From assembly GCF_029338235.1 (NCBI RefSeq), contig NZ_CP119785.1:1364001-1428000 (forward strand): a DNA stretch of 64,000 bases. The letters are read 5' to 3'. Source of the stretch: Haloarcula rara. GTDB lineage: Archaea > Halobacteriota > Halobacteria > Halobacteriales > Haloarculaceae. Positions 63,883-64,000 of this stretch are shown here, in pieces (position 1 is the stretch's first letter; each line of letters begins with the position of its first letter). The translations under genes and the position numbers were made by a program. The notes under the pieces are model-generated. The model saw only the letters and a program-made list of their open reading frames with translations, had not been told where the DNA came from and did not search any database.

Positions 63883-64000
63883 GCCCGGCGGTAGTCGCGC
63901 CCGCCGAATAGCCCTTACCGTTGCTCGTCCCGGGTCGGCCCCGCGCCGCCACCGGTCTCCCGACTGCCCCACACCCGCTTGTCGAGCAACTGTACGCGCA

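Overview
The window is chromosomal DNA from a halophilic archaeon (class Halobacteria). GC content is high, the encoded proteins are rich in Asp and Glu, and many families are haloarchaea-typical: an acidic 2Fe-2S ferredoxin, HalOD1, bacterio-opsin-activator (Bat) regulators, DUF5828, an HVO_0234-like propeller, Tat lipoproteins and type IV pilins. The ferredoxin resembles those I recall from Haloarculaceae; that placement is inference. No rRNA, tRNA or CRISPR array was found.

Layout. 1-12 kb: hisI (cut by the window edge), a prepilin peptidase, a membrane-anchored protein with four helix-turn-helix units, ferredoxin, a PiT phosphate transporter, a heptad-repeat membrane protein, hisA, a TrmB regulator divergent from an MFS transporter, a tandem universal stress protein, a second MFS transporter and a rhomboid protease. 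12-24 kb: an RNase H-like exonuclease gene flanked by palindrome-rich repeats, a ParA-like protein without the P-loop lysine, HIT, a PemK/MazF-type toxin-antitoxin pair, a frameshifted family-4 uracil-DNA glycosylase, a pilin, the proC-proB-proA operon, another palindrome array and a frameshifted multi-PAS Bat sensor. 24-31.5 kb: ileS, prs, a soluble chemotaxis transducer, a propeller protein and hemL.

31.6-44.2 kb is an inorganic nitrogen and carbon region: a formate/nitrite-type channel, cyanase, the DabA/DabB bicarbonate accumulation pair, ferredoxin-nitrite reductase, an Lrp regulator, GlnK and Amt. The long AT-rich divergent intergenic regions here stand out against the GC-rich coding sequence and hold candidate operators. 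Cyanase consumes bicarbonate and DabAB supplies it, while the nitrite channel and nitrite reductase yield ammonium sensed by GlnK/Amt, so the genes make metabolic sense together.

44-64 kb: a hemB 3' remnant, a transducer/KaiC-like protein plus histidine kinase, intact hemB, a DedA-like protein, two paralogous Tat lipoproteins, a conditioned-medium-induced-type protein, an orphan Cas4-like protein, a glutaredoxin/peroxiredoxin/Sua5 operon, a CNNM transporter, a second PiT transporter, DJ-1, a 5'-truncated TnpB, upp and a YigZ family protein.

The most unusual signal is a set of intergenic arrays of consecutive perfect hairpins, many with 3-nt loops. Two arrays about 8 kb apart are inverted copies in which stems and spacer are identical but both loops differ. 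A truncated tnpB is bracketed by such hairpins. Other points of interest are a candidate miniature inverted-repeat element, a hemB duplication remnant, and two single-base frameshifts at or next to G/C runs that could be mutations or sequencing errors.
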